Part shown: positions 33,601 to 45,088 of the stretch, one piece after another | How the letters are laid out: every line of letters starts with the position of its first letter | Numbering within the stretch: position 1 is the first letter of the stretch | DNA from: Dallia pectoralis | Lineage: Eukaryota; Chordata; Actinopteri; Esociformes; Umbridae | DNA: 64,000 nucleotides | Direction of reading: 5' to 3' | NCBI GenBank assembly: GCA_029465975.1 | Contig: CM055730.1 | Location: forward strand, 13,788,767 to 13,852,766 | Translations under genes and position numbers: made by a program | The notes under the pieces: generated by a model | What the model saw: the letters and a program-made list of their open reading frames with translations, nothing else | Told to the model about the DNA's origin: nothing | Database searches by the model: none

Positions 33601-36344
33601 GTCCGGATACATACGCGTACACAAAGTTCATGATGTGTCACCAGTCTTGTCCTAGCGGGATGTAAAGGAGCCCAACCGACTATTTACCGGAGTACGAGAG
33701 ACAGGAATACTGAAGAGGCAATAGGCAGTACGGTGAAGCGTGAGGGGACAGGCTGGACTTGGCATTGCATCAAAGCCGGATCAGAGGTTCTGGCACGGTG
33801 CATAGGGCAATCGCTGGTCAGTCACATCTGGTATTGCTATTTTACGTAGCCAACTGCTTTCCAACCAGCAGTCAGCATGATGCCCTACATTTAGTCTCTT
33901 GGGTCAGATAAAGGGAAAAGAAACTAGAGTTCAATTGGTCACCTCACTTTTGTTCAAGTGTGAGATATATCACTTTTGATGAATAAACATTGTCAATATC
34001 AATTAAATATGCATATGATATGTTTTGTTATTATTTGAGGTGTACAGGTTTTGGCATACAATGTGTTGGTACATTTTCTCGGCCTTGAAAAGTCAAATTG
34101 AACCACAACATTGCAGATTCGACAAGCATAAGCCACTGTGGGGCTTAGGTTGTTTTCTACATGACAATTGCTCTTATAACACCTCGCTCATCTCCGGTGT
34201 AACTTGCCAAAATGTTTGTGTCATCAGGCAATAGAACCTGTTTGAAATCAAAGTTCCAGGGACATTTAGCAAACTCCAGGTATTTAGGAATGTGGCTTGA
34301 CAACTCCTGACAACCCTCCCTAATTGGTCGTTTGGAGACTTAGTGACCCCAGGATGTAAACAACTCTTGCAATATGTGTAGCCCAGGGTTGATACTCCAC
34401 CAAATGAGTGGGGCAATTGGAGCACATAGGTTGATGTGTGGGAAACAGGGTGAGACTCAAATTGTAGACATGGTTGCCCTTGTTTAAGACTGTGTGGCGA
34501 TAAGGAATTTGATACAGAGCTTGAGAAAATTCCACTCCTCTCTGTGACGAATGTGCTTTTTCTATCACGGCGCAGCGTGGAAATAGAGTGGGTTTTTGTT
34601 CAATAAAGTGTCTTGCTACTAGCGAGATGAAATCTCGGTGTCTGATTGCATATTTATGTATAGCAATCTGCAATCAGATGTAATTGATTGTTTCTCTATG
34701 ATTGTAATTTCTGTATTGGTAGGTACAAGCCGTATTGCTGATTGGCAGATGACTGACAACCATGATTGGAAGCACCTGTTGTCCGTAGGTGTCATGGATA
34801 CATGCTGTATTGTAAAACAAAACAAAACATTACAGAACCACTATGGAACACGGTGGAACCAAAACATTTGGGTATGCATTCGGATATGTTCCTTTTTACT
34901 TATCGAAACAGGAAGAAAGCCTTGTAACAAAATGTTTCACCCAGAATTCATTACGCATTCAAATAATTTCTCAGAGAGAGCAAGAGGGTCATGTTTTTGA
35001 AGATATTTAATTACAATATACAATGATTGTAGAACGAATTATGTAATTTAAAATGTCATTGAAATTATCCAAACCGATCAGAATCGAAATCATTCCTTTC
35101 AAGTATTGATACAATATCCTGAAGAGTGCTGTACAAAAACTAACTAACAGGAAAAATAAGAAATCCAAATTGTTGGTGACAGAGTCTCTTCCTAACAATC
35201 TGGCGACAGGCGTCTATTACAAATGGCCAATTAACGAACTCATGCTCCAAATTTGACTGTTTTGAGTGTTCATGTGAAATTATGGCTGCCTGCTTTTGTG
35301 CAATGCATTTCTGTGTTTGAGTCTTTATACCAAACAATACAAATCCCCACATACATTCTCATAGACATAGTACACACAGTATTTGTGTGCGATGGATAGC
35401 AATGCTGCATTCAGGTGATATGCCCTGCAGTCAAATTATCAGAAACCCGGAGCAAAAATATGTTGAAACATATTCATCAGCATGGAATTCCTATTTTGTT
35501 CCATCTGTGGCTCCTCAGAAAGGCCTTATTCATATTTGGCATGCACACAGTAACTCCCGAGACCTACTCTGGCTCTTCAACCTGGGAGGAATTAGTGTTG
35601 TGAATCTCAGTGGGCAACTTCAAGTATCCACCATTAATAAGCTGTGGAGGAACACCAAACCAATGGCAGATGCATCCCCTTTCAGGGTCCAACCACACAC
35701 TCAGAAATGTTCACTGTGGTGACCCCGTCACATTACAACTGTTACGTTATTTTAGAGGAATTGGTCAATGATATAGACCATAGAACCAAGAACCATACCC
35801 TAATCTAACAATCAAGTATGTATGATGTGCTACCTACAAACATGCTTGTGTGTTGTTAAGTAGTCCCCTTTTAATAAACATTCGCAAAAAACGGTCTGCC
35901 GAGCATAAACACTTGCAAAGCAAAGGCTCTTTAATAGACACGGCCAGAAGAATGACCTTCGCTCTCCTCCAAGTCCAAGGGCACAAACTGTTTATAGCTT
36001 ATAGGATGAAAAGAGTTGCATTCTTGCAAAGGGTGAGGTGACTAACAGAGGAAAGTGTGGAAAAACTGCTATTGACCCAAAGCATTATCTGTAAATGTCT
36101 TGGCTGCTACTGGAACAGGCTTACTGGTATTTATTGGTGACTGGACTACTGACAGCAGCAGCATTCCTTCAAGACTACACGCATATCTTATCTTCTTGTA
36201 TCCAATGTTTTTCAAGGTGGAATGCTTTTGACTGGGCCAAACATCAATTGAGCATGAACATAATTAGCTAAAAGCAAAGATGTCTCAAAACACACACGTT
36301 GTAAAGCCAATGGATTGGACATGATTTGGAACGGGACACATTCA
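30605..36344. other. no gene recognised
   Basis: Some 5.7 kb of AT-rich non-coding sequence. Open frames (31277-31468, 32934-33203, 34025-34234, 34638-35000, 35387-35722) have no domain, motif or exon signals. A minus-strand stretch near 32515-32630 has a CAG/GTGAAC donor and a moderate acceptor, but too little else to call it an exon. Confidence 0.5.
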
Positions 36345-36968
36345 ATTGTAAGTAGTCCTGAACCACCAATTATCTCCCTTGAACTGGTTGATCGGACTAA
36401 ATGCCGCCGAGGCAGAAGGGCCTCTGTGAGGGAGGTGTGGAGACGGGAGAACCTTCCAGAAGGACAACTGACTCAGCATTGCACCACTAATAAGGCCTTC
36501 ATAGTAGAGTTGCCAAAAGGAAGCCATTCATCAGCTCACTTGGTTCTGGTGATTATCTGTTCTGATGAAACCAAGATTGAACTATTTGGCCTGATAGCCA
36601 AGCGTCACAGCTGGTAAAAACAGGCACTGCATGTCACAAGACAGCCCCTACAGATAAGCATGGTGGCAGCATACAGCTCATGCTCTGGGGGTGTTTTTTA
36701 GCAGTAGGGTCTGGAGAACGAGTCAGGATTTACTTAATAGGTCAACGAACAACTGAGTAAATGGTTCAAAATACTTTAAATTAATGTGAGACTTCATGTC
36801 GGAAGATTTTTTTAAATATATAAAAAACCTTTTGGTACTCGGACATTATGGGATATTGTGTGTAGTTTGATGTGATTTCTCAATGTATTCCATTTTGGAA
36901 TATGTCTGTAACATAAATGTGGAATAATTAAAAATAAAAGGGGGTCTGAATACTATCTGAATGGCATG
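36345..36968 (+). mobile_element. degraded Tc1 transposon, salmonid-type family
   Basis: Plus-strand transposase remnants follow the order of the Tc1 family well known from salmonids: RASVREV, then ENLPEGQLT, then LPKGSHSSAHL, then SDETKIELFGLIAKRH, then a frame-broken HGGS...LWGCF (near 36660-36705). After that most of the C-terminal half is deleted. The right end GGGTCTGAATACTATCTGAA then TGGCATG (to 36968) matches the terminal repeat of the element at 53250-54036. The left terminal repeat is not recognisable. Confidence 0.82.
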
Positions 36969-37839
36969 TAGTATAGTTTGGCAACTCCCTTTCCATCCCT
37001 CACGAGTGCAGTTATGCCTGAATATGACAGCTCAGAATGTGCTGTAGGCTTGGGATGCCTCAGGTTGCTAATCTTGTTACGAAGAATTGAGTTGAGTGCA
37101 ATTTCTTTTTTTTACCAGCATTTTGAGCTTTTTTTCAGATATGTGTACAATCACTCTGAGAATCTTCTGAGACAGTTTCATATACTTATGGAATGTAGCC
37201 TATATATAATTGAATTGCCAATATACGCACGCCATGTCAGCTTCCCAGCATATTTTCCATTTGAATGAAAATATTAGCGCACGTGGCTTATTGTTTCTTG
37301 ACATTTAACTAGCCATCTATGTAATTGGAAAAAATAGCAATTATTTCACAATTTTCCTGAAGCCAAATGTATCATCCTAGCATAGAACATATTGCCATGG
37401 TGAATCCATTACGGCACTTAGTAATTTAGCCTTACATGAACTAATCTCATATAAAAAGTAAGTGCTGTCGTCTTAAATTAACACATCTTAAATTAATTAT
37501 AAACCAAGATGTACTGACTCCAGATTAGATCTAATCTTACATGAATTTCAACATTCTTCAAGCTTCAGACTCACCCTATGTCTCCATATGTGACAGAATT
37601 CAGCAAAGAGGTTATATCGCACAATTTTAGTTTCTCTTTTTTACATTTTATAAAGATTCAGACTGAGAGCTTTGTAAAAGGCAGAAGCTGGTGACTTGGC
37701 AGGACAACTAGAACTCAGGATGTCAGTATGTCCAGCCCCCTCAGCCAATCACAGAAAAGGTCCTGTATTTTAAGCTTGTTTAAACTAGGCGACATACGTT
37801 GTTGAATCGCACAACATATTTGCAATACGTTTGTATATT
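36969..37839. other. no gene recognised
   Basis: Non-coding sequence between the Tc1 remnant and the BEL/Pao element; the frame at 36978-37268 has no supporting feature. Confidence 0.5.
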
Positions 37840-37844
37840 TTCAG
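37840..37844. repeat. target-site duplication (left) of BEL/Pao element
   Basis: TTCAG, repeated at 44624-44628 directly after the 3' LTR. Confidence 0.85.
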
Positions 37845-38283
37845 TGTGCTGTCTCTAAAGACATAATGTTCGATGGACTTTTAATATGAAACAACCTTTA
37901 TTTTGAAACGTTAGTTTGGAAAAACTACTTCCTGTTAGCTTCTTTGAGGAAGTCAGTTCGAATGCTACACCTGCCTTTAAACACAAATCCACATTGTATA
38001 CGCCACAGAGGCAATGTCGTAAGTAAATGATGTTATACTTGTATTCTAAAGTTAATGTTGAATAACGTTTATTTACATTTACCCACGTTGGGAAAAACTT
38101 ATATTTCAATTGAAACAGTGTTTGTTGTACTCTGTTTTATTACAGTTTTCACTCTGTCCGTGTAAGATGATGTTCAGAGATAAGTAAAGAAAAGTAAATA
38201 CTACGAAGACTCACGTCATTATTGCACGCAGAGTTTAACTAGTTGGATAACTACAGCTCCTACGTTGTAGTGAAGACAACACA
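37845..38283 (+). repeat. 5' LTR of BEL/Pao element (439 bp)
   Basis: Same length and, by eye, same sequence as 44185-44623. It starts TGTGCTGTCTC and ends GACAACACA. Confidence 0.95.
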
Positions 38284-38325
38284 GTGAAAAGACAGAGAAA
38301 AACTGGTGTTGTACATCGTGGTAAG

Positions 38326-41145
38326 ATGGAAACAAAACAAAACTACGAGTGCTCAGTAGCGAGTGAAAAAAGTTCACGATCAACCTCATCATCAACCGCT
38401 TCGTTAACACGCGCACGAGCTAGAGCTGAAGCCGCAAAAGCACGCGTTGTGTTTGCAGAACAAGAAGCTAAAGTCAAAATAGACAGAGCTGCAAATGAGG
38501 CACAGCTAGACTTGCTTGCTGTCCGCAAAGAGGCCGCGGCCGCCGAAGCAGAAGCAGCCGTGTGGGAAGCAGCAGAAGCAATAGAACATTGTGTTGTGCT
38601 AGACAAAGCAGGCCCATCAGAGGAAGACAAAATGGAGAGGACAAGTGAATATGTTCAGTCTCATTTTGACCCAGCTAAAGGCCATCAATTAATCACTTCC
38701 CCAGCACGAGCAGTCATTAATGCTAGCCCCTTAACAAGTCAGCTCCCTACAAGTGACATCTTTCAGGTAAGCCCGAACAATCCTTTCAGTCCAAGTTGGC
38801 GGGCCCGTGTTTTTCCAACTGAGCCGTCACATGACCACAACACCAACCACCAGGCATTAGCTGATGATCACTTCGACTATATGTACGTGCCGCCGGCAGA
38901 CAGAAAGGTAAAGCAAACCTCGCAGGAGGAAAGTGACCATCAAGGGAATTCAAAAACGAGCCACGTCAACTTAAACAAATCTGCACAGCCCCTGTATTTC
39001 CAGGATATTCCAACAGCCAACCACGGCGCACCTACAACCCAACATTTAGCGCAGTACTTAGCTCGGCGTGACCTCATAAGTTCAAGTTTATATCAATTTG
39101 ACGATAAGCCTGAAAATTATCGTGCTTGGCACTCATCGTACAACAGTGCAACTCAAGGGCTAGACCTCACAGCTACCGAGGAATTGGACCTAATGACCAA
39201 ATGGCTCGGCAGAAAATCCAGCGAACACGTCAAGCGCCTAAGGTCAGTGCATGTAACGAATCCAGTCACAGCACTTAAAAAGGCCTGGGAACGCCTCCAG
39301 GAATGTTATGCGGCACCTGAAATTATAGAAAAGGCCCTCTTCGAGCGGCTCGATAATTTCCCAATTGTGTCAAACAAAGAGCACACTAAGCTGAGAGAAC
39401 TATCAGATTTGCTTATGGAACTACAGTGTGCCAAGGAGGATGGATACCTGCCAGCCCTGTCCTACCTAGACACTGCACGCGGCATCCAACCCATTGTTGC
39501 AAAACTGCCCTACGGGCTTCAAGAGAAATGGGTTTCTACCGGTTCAAGGCACAAAGAACAAAATGGAGGGAGATTCCCATCATTTGAATTCTTCAGCAGG
39601 TTCGTGTGCTACGAGGCCCGAAAGAAGAATGACCCCAGCTTCTTCCCAACAAGTGCTAGCAGTACGCCGCTAAAGCAGGAAAACCCTTTTTTTAAAGGCC
39701 CAAGGAACGCCATTACAGTCCATAAGACGGATGCCGTCTCAGCATACCCGAGAATAAATAGTTTTGCGGATGGCGTCAACAACCCAAACAAAGGCTGTCC
39801 AATACATGGCAAGCCACATTCGCTCAGGCAATGCAGAACATTCAGGGCCAAAAATCTAGAGGACAGAAAAACCTTTCTCAAAGAAAGAGGGATCTGTTTT
39901 AGGTGTTGTGGCTCAAACCCTCACTTATCCAGGGACTGTGTGACTGCAGTTAAATGCACAGAGTGTGACAGCACTTACCACGACTCTGCTATGCATCCTG
40001 AACCTGCACCTCAAGCCACGGCCCTTCTAACTTCACTACACGACGGCGGGGAGGAAGAAGAAGGCAACGACATCAAAAACGTTGTTGACTCTAACTGCAC
40101 TGAAGTTTGCGGCACAGGACAAGTCAGTCGGTCGTGTTCTAAGATCTGCCTTGTAAAAGTGTACCGCAAAGGTAAACCAGACAAGGCCATCAAGGCCTAT
40201 GTCACCCTAGACGACCAAAGCAACCGGTCACTAGCAAGGTCCAGTCTGTTCGAGTTGTTCGATGTCAATTGCGAACCATATCTTTACCACCTGAGAACGT
40301 GTTCCGGCACAATGGAAACATCTGGGCGAAGAGCTGAAGAATTTGTAGTTGAGTCCCTCAATGGAAAGGTTGCAATCCCTCTCCCGTCACTCATCGAGTG
40401 TAACGACATACCGAACAACCGGTCCGAAATCCCCACAGCTAGTGCGGCACTACATCACCCACATCTTGTCAAAGTAGCGGCGCACATTCCAGAGGTCGAC
40501 CCTACTGCCGAAATCCTATTGCTGCTGGGCAGAGACGCAATTAGGGCGCACAAGGTACGGGAACAAGTCAACGGGCCCCACAACGCCCCCTTTGCACAAC
40601 GCCTAGACTTAGGCTGGGTGTTAGTCGGGGATGTTTGTTTGGGAAACGCACACAAGCCAGTGGTCAACACCTTTAAAACCAGTGTGCTCGACAACGGCCG
40701 GCCCTCAATCCTCCGACCTTGCACAAGCTTCTTACATATTAAAGAGAAGATTCACCATAGTGAAGAGAAGTTGGGACAAGAAGTGTTTAATCACACAGAG
40801 CACGACAACAAGCCAGCGCCTTCAATCGAAGACGAAGTGTTCCTAAAACTGATGGACAAAGAAGTCTACAGAAACGAGTCGCATAGCTGGGTAGCCCCGC
40901 TTCCATTCAGGCAGCCGAGACGACGTTTGCCTAACAACCGAGATCAAGCAGTCAAACGCTTTGCATCCCTCCAACGAAGTCTAAGTAGGAGGCCAGAAAT
41001 GCAAAAGCAATACGTGTCGTTCATGGAAAAAATATTTGCAAACCGCCATGCCGAGGTAGCACCACCCTGGGAGAAGGGGAAGAATGTTGGTACCTGCCGA
41101 CCTTCGGTGTGTTCCACCCTAAGAAACCAGATCAAATCAGGGTAG
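38326..41145 (+). CDS. BEL/Pao gag-protease and N-terminal reverse transcriptase
   Basis: Starts at ATG 38326, 43 bp after the 5' LTR (an in-frame GTG lies earlier), 939 codons. Residues 27-92 form an Ala/Glu/Arg-rich, probably coiled-coil segment. The Pao gag domain begins near residue 255 (YQFDDKPENYRAWHSSY) and runs to about 430. Two zinc motifs follow: CFRCCGSNPHLSRDC at about 523 and CTECDSTYH at about 545. A retropepsin-like domain is near 625 (VTLDDQSNRSL). The RT begins in the last 120 codons (VAPLPFRQPRRRLPNN, then EMQKQYVSFMEKIF). The frame ends prematurely at 41145, because RT homology moves to the -1 frame near 41070-41085. The products would assemble virus-like particles and copy RNA in the cytoplasm. 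Confidence 0.9.
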   Translation: METKQNYECSVASEKSSRSTSSSTASLTRARARAEAAKARVVFAEQEAKVKIDRAANEAQLDLLAVRKEAAAAEAEAAVWEAAEAIEHCVVLDKAGPSEEDKMERTSEYVQSHFDPAKGHQLITSPARAVINASPLTSQLPTSDIFQVSPNNPFSPSWRARVFPTEPSHDHNTNHQALADDHFDYMYVPPADRKVKQTSQEESDHQGNSKTSHVNLNKSAQPLYFQDIPTANHGAPTTQHLAQYLARRDLISSSLYQFDDKPENYRAWHSSYNSATQGLDLTATEELDLMTKWLGRKSSEHVKRLRSVHVTNPVTALKKAWERLQECYAAPEIIEKALFERLDNFPIVSNKEHTKLRELSDLLMELQCAKEDGYLPALSYLDTARGIQPIVAKLPYGLQEKWVSTGSRHKEQNGGRFPSFEFFSRFVCYEARKKNDPSFFPTSASSTPLKQENPFFKGPRNAITVHKTDAVSAYPRINSFADGVNNPNKGCPIHGKPHSLRQCRTFRAKNLEDRKTFLKERGICFRCCGSNPHLSRDCVTAVKCTECDSTYHDSAMHPEPAPQATALLTSLHDGGEEEEGNDIKNVVDSNCTEVCGTGQVSRSCSKICLVKVYRKGKPDKAIKAYVTLDDQSNRSLARSSLFELFDVNCEPYLYHLRTCSGTMETSGRRAEEFVVESLNGKVAIPLPSLIECNDIPNNRSEIPTASAALHHPHLVKVAAHIPEVDPTAEILLLLGRDAIRAHKVREQVNGPHNAPFAQRLDLGWVLVGDVCLGNAHKPVVNTFKTSVLDNGRPSILRPCTSFLHIKEKIHHSEEKLGQEVFNHTEHDNKPAPSIEDEVFLKLMDKEVYRNESHSWVAPLPFRQPRRRLPNNRDQAVKRFASLQRSLSRRPEMQKQYVSFMEKIFANRHAEVAPPWEKGKNVGTCRPSVCSTLRNQIKSG

Positions 41146-44120
41146 TGTTTGACTCAAGCGCCCAACATTCAGGCGTGTCTCTCAACGACGTGCTCCTCAC
41201 AGGCCCGGATCTCAACAACTCACTTCTTGGAGTTCTGATGCGGTTCCGAAAAGAAAGGGTAGCCGTCATGGCGGATATACAGCAGATGTTTCATTGCTTC
41301 TTAGTAAAGAAAGACCACAGGAACTACCTGAGATTCCTGTGGTACAAGGACAACAACTTGGCAAAGGAAGTCATAGATTATAGGATGAGGGTTCATGTTT
41401 TTGGTAACAGCCCGTCTCCAGCTGTAGCAATCTATGGGCTTCGAAGAGCTATTAGAGAGGGTGCACAAGAACATGGTGCAGATACGGTCAACTTTGTAGA
41501 GCGGCACTTCTACGTTGATGACGGCCTTCGTTCTGCTCCAACCGATGCTGAAGCCATCGACTTGTTGCGCAGAACACAGACTTCACTAGCCGAGTCGAAC
41601 CTCAGGCTTCACAAGTTCGCTTCCAACAGTCGTGCAGTCTTGGAAGCCTTCCCACCCGAAGACTGCGCACCAGTCACCAAAGGCGTAGATCTCAGTGGAG
41701 AAGTGGCGCCCACCCAACGCAGCCTGGGGCTCTTGTGGCAGATAACGAGCGACACCTTCACCTTCTCTGTGTCAACTGACACTAAACCATTAACTCGTAG
41801 AGGACTCCTTTCTACCGTGAACAGTATTTTCGACCCTCTGGGTTTTCTGGCTCCGGTTACCATCCAAGGAAGGGCCCTTCTTAGGGAGCTCACAGCTGAG
41901 ACACCTGACTGGGACACACCGCTACCTGAGGACAAACTTAATAAGTGGAAGGTCTGGCAAGACTCGCTGCAAGGCCTAAGACACCTCCACGTACCGAGAA
42001 CATACACAGCAGCCTCATTGGCCAAGGCAGTGCAAACCGAGCTCTGCGTGTTCTCCGATGCATCCATCAAGGCCATTGGGGCCGTGGCATACTTGAAGAC
42101 CATACACGAAGATGGACAAACCCACATTGGGTTCGTAATGGGGAAGTCAAAACTCGCACCTCAGTCTGAACCAACCATTCCTAGACTCGAGCTGTGTGCA
42201 GCCGTCTTGGCCGTGGAAATGGCAGAACTAATCCAGGACGAACTAGACCTCAGACCGGATTTCACGAAGTTCTACAGCGACAGCAAAGTAGTCCTTGGCT
42301 ACATCTGCAACGAATCCAAACGGTTTTATGTCTATGTCCATAATAGAGTTCAGCGTATTCGCCAAACGACAAGACCTGAACAATGGCACTATGTGCGCAC
42401 AGAGGATAATCCCGCCGACCACGCGTCGAGATCCGTTCTGGCCTCGCACCTGGCACAAACAACATGGTTTACAGGACCCAGGTCTCTGTCCAAACCTTCT
42501 GACAAAGTAGAACAGGCTCGGTCATTCAAGCTAATAGAACCGGAAGTAGACGCGGAGGTTCGTCCACAAGTAAGAAGCTACATTACACAGCTCCAAGGGA
42601 AAGGCCTTAGCACAGAGCGCTTTCAAAGGTTCTCCAGCTTCAACACTCTTGTACGGGCCATAGCGCTCTTGATTCATATCGCACGATCTCATAAGCCTTC
42701 CAATAGCAAGTGTAAAGGATGGCATGAGTGCGAGCTGCCCCGCACTCCAGGTGAACTATCCCAGGCAAAAGATGTAATCATCAAAGCTATCCAGAAGAAA
42801 GCATTTGCAGAGGAATTTCATGCTTTGGAAACAAACAAGCCAATCCCTCGGAACAGCAGTCTTCATTGCCTCAGTCCGGTTTTACAAGACAATCTCATCC
42901 GCCTCGGAGGCCGACTAAAACACGCTAACCTGGATAGTGGAGAAATGAACCCAATAATCCTCCCAAAAGACGACCATATTTCCTTGCTACTTGTCAGACA
43001 CCACCATGCCCAGGTCAAACATCAAGGCCGCCATCTGACAGAAGGTGCCGTCAGAGCAGCAGGACTTTGGGTCTTAGGAGGGAAAAGGCTTGTCAATTCA
43101 ATCTTACACAAGTGTGTAATCTGTCGAAGACTTAGAGGAAAAATGCAGGAACAACGCATGGCAGACTTGCCACCAGAACGCCTCAAAACCTGCCCTCCAT
43201 TCACCTATGTAGGGCTAGACGTCTTTGGACCCTGGTCCATCACCACCAGACGTACAAGAGGAGGACAGGCCGAGAGCAAGCGGTGGGCCATAATGTTCTG
43301 CTGTATGAGCTCCAGAGCTGTGCACATCGAAGTCATCGACTCAATGGATGCATCAAGCTGCATCAATGCTCTAAGGCGTTTTTTTGCAATAAGAGGACCT
43401 GCCAAACAACTCAGATCCGATTGCGGCACAAATTTTGTAGGTGCTTGCAAGGAAATGGGGATGAGCAAGAACCAATCAGAGACCAATGTGCAAAGGTACC
43501 TGCACCAAGCTGGGTGCTCCTGGGAATTCAACCCCCCACATGCCTCACATATGGGTGGTTCTTGGGAACGCATGATTGGGCTGGCTCGAAGAATTTTGGA
43601 TTCAATGCTTCTCAGTCAGTGCAGCCGCCTAACCCACGAAGTCTTGTGCACGCTGATGGCAGAAGTGTCAGCAATCATGAATTCACGGCCACTAGTTCCA
43701 GTTTCGAATGACCCAGAGGACCCATTCATTTTGTCACCTTCAATGCTCCTCACCCAGAAAGTTGGAGTCCCACCTCCACCTGGAGACTTCACAGACAAAG
43801 ATCTCCTCACCAAACAGTGGAGACAAGTACAAGCCCTCGCCAGCAATTTCTGGAACCGTTGGAGCAGAGAATACTTGGCCACCTTGCAACACAGGATGAA
43901 GTGGACCAAGTCCAAACGAAACCTGCAAGAAGGAGACATTGTCCTCCTCAAAGACAATCAAGCTGCTCGTAACAGCTGGCCAATGGCTATAATCACAAAG
44001 ACCTACCCTGGAGAAGACGGAAGGGTAAGAAAGTTGGAATTAAAAACCACAGAACAAGGTCATTCGAAAATCTTCCTCCGTCCAATTTCAGAGGTCATCA
44101 TGCTTCTAACTAAAGATTGA
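41109..44120 (+). CDS. BEL/Pao pol: reverse transcriptase, RNase H, integrase
   Basis: The frame is open for 1003 codons from a GTG at 41109; homology starts slightly earlier, so this is a continuation of the upstream frame, not an independent gene. Residue numbers count from 41109. RT motif A VAVMADIQQMF has Asp56; the YVDD catalytic box is at 135-138. RNase H-like start LCVFSDASIKAIGAVAY is near 312. The integrase has an HHCC-type zinc region near 620-670 (HHHAQVKHQG, CVICRRLRG), catalytic Asp in GLDVFGPW (near 703), Asp in LRSDCGTNF (near 772) and Glu in HMGGSWERMI (near 819). A C-terminal BEL-specific domain follows (NLQEGDIVLLKD). All catalytic residues are present. It ends 64 bp before the 3' LTR. 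Confidence 0.92.
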   Translation: MFHPKKPDQIRVVFDSSAQHSGVSLNDVLLTGPDLNNSLLGVLMRFRKERVAVMADIQQMFHCFLVKKDHRNYLRFLWYKDNNLAKEVIDYRMRVHVFGNSPSPAVAIYGLRRAIREGAQEHGADTVNFVERHFYVDDGLRSAPTDAEAIDLLRRTQTSLAESNLRLHKFASNSRAVLEAFPPEDCAPVTKGVDLSGEVAPTQRSLGLLWQITSDTFTFSVSTDTKPLTRRGLLSTVNSIFDPLGFLAPVTIQGRALLRELTAETPDWDTPLPEDKLNKWKVWQDSLQGLRHLHVPRTYTAASLAKAVQTELCVFSDASIKAIGAVAYLKTIHEDGQTHIGFVMGKSKLAPQSEPTIPRLELCAAVLAVEMAELIQDELDLRPDFTKFYSDSKVVLGYICNESKRFYVYVHNRVQRIRQTTRPEQWHYVRTEDNPADHASRSVLASHLAQTTWFTGPRSLSKPSDKVEQARSFKLIEPEVDAEVRPQVRSYITQLQGKGLSTERFQRFSSFNTLVRAIALLIHIARSHKPSNSKCKGWHECELPRTPGELSQAKDVIIKAIQKKAFAEEFHALETNKPIPRNSSLHCLSPVLQDNLIRLGGRLKHANLDSGEMNPIILPKDDHISLLLVRHHHAQVKHQGRHLTEGAVRAAGLWVLGGKRLVNSILHKCVICRRLRGKMQEQRMADLPPERLKTCPPFTYVGLDVFGPWSITTRRTRGGQAESKRWAIMFCCMSSRAVHIEVIDSMDASSCINALRRFFAIRGPAKQLRSDCGTNFVGACKEMGMSKNQSETNVQRYLHQAGCSWEFNPPHASHMGGSWERMIGLARRILDSMLLSQCSRLTHEVLCTLMAEVSAIMNSRPLVPVSNDPEDPFILSPSMLLTQKVGVPPPPGDFTDKDLLTKQWRQVQALASNFWNRWSREYLATLQHRMKWTKSKRNLQEGDIVLLKDNQAARNSWPMAIITKTYPGEDGRVRKLELKTTEQGHSKIFLRPISEVIMLLTKD

Positions 44121-44184
44121 TGTTCAGAAGTCTGCCTAGTCCAAGGGTTGGTGATCAGTGACCTCACTGAGGCCAGGCGGGGAG

Positions 44185-44623
44185 TGTGCTGTCTCTAAAG
44201 ACATAATGTTCGATGGACTTTTAATATGAAACAACCTTTATTTTGAAACGTTAGTTTGGAAAAACTACTTCCTGTTAGCTTCTTTGAGGAAGTCAGTTCG
44301 AATGCTACACCTGCCTTTAAACACAAATCCACATTGTATACGCCACAGAGGCAATGTCGTAAGTAAATGATGTTATACTTGTATTCTAAAGTTAATGTTG
44401 AATAACGTTTATTTACATTTACCCACGTTGGGAAAAACTTATATTTCAATTGAAACAGTGTTTGTTGTACTCTGTTTTATTACAGTTTTCACTCTGTCCG
44501 TGTAAGATGATGTTCAGAGATAAGTAAAGAAAAGTAAATACTACGAAGACTCACGTCATTATTGCACGCAGAGTTTAACTAGTTGGATAACTACAGCTCC
44601 TACGTTGTAGTGAAGACAACACA
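44185..44623 (+). repeat. 3' LTR of BEL/Pao element (439 bp)
   Basis: Copy of 37845-38283 with no difference found by eye. Confidence 0.95.
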
Positions 44624-44628
44624 TTCAG
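44624..44628. repeat. target-site duplication (right) of BEL/Pao element
   Basis: TTCAG, matching 37840-37844. Confidence 0.85.
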
Positions 44629-45080
44629 GATAAACAAACTGAAACCTTTCTGCTTACCAAATAATGTATCCATGGTCCAGTTTCATTAAACCAACTACCA
44701 AAAGAGATTCAAAGATCGCCAAAAGCATTCCTCATAGGCTCATAGACATCTGTTCTACACTATTTGACTTTTTCCAGACTTTCTTTCAAATAGGACTGTG
44801 CATCAACACTTGTTAAATGAAGTAATCCGACTTTGAAATAAAGTAGGGCGACACCCCTGATTGAACAGAAGCCAAGATACAATGTTTTACCCTCGGTGCG
44901 TTTTTGAGGTGGTGCGAATCACAGCCACTAGTCGTCTACAAACAAGGCATGCTTGAACCAAGACTGTTGTGGCCAGGCTCTGTTGGGAATGGTCTCCATT
45001 CAAATGAATGACATCCAGGACATGGCAATGGAGTCTTTGCTTTTTAAACATACCGGTATACCAAAAAAACATCTTTAATA
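44629..45080. other. no gene recognised
   Basis: Non-coding spacer between the BEL/Pao element and the hAT element. Confidence 0.5.
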
Positions 45081-45088
45081 TAAACCAC
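45081..45088. repeat. 8-bp target-site duplication of hAT (left)
   Basis: TAAACCAC, repeated exactly at 46561-46568. Confidence 0.92.

Larger units (their letters stand above)
37845..44623 (+). mobile_element. BEL/Pao LTR retrotransposon, structurally complete
   Basis: 6779 bp, with 439-bp LTRs (TGT...ACA), a 5-bp target duplication, and a gag-protease-RT-RNase H-integrase order carried by two overlapping frames. The Pao-type gag (DUF1759-like), the protease (DUF1758-like), the position of the RT and the C-terminal domain after the integrase place it in BEL/Pao rather than Gypsy or Copia. No envelope-like frame lies between pol and the 3' LTR. The LTRs look identical, so insertion is recent. 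A purine-rich tract, GGCGGGGAG, stands just before the 3' LTR. I could not identify a convincing primer-binding site. Confidence 0.95.

Noticed and set aside
38304..38321. TGGTGTTGTACATCGTGG as a primer-binding site of the BEL/Pao element
   Set aside because: It starts with TGG but is 20 bp from the LTR and its complement does not look like a tRNA 3' end.
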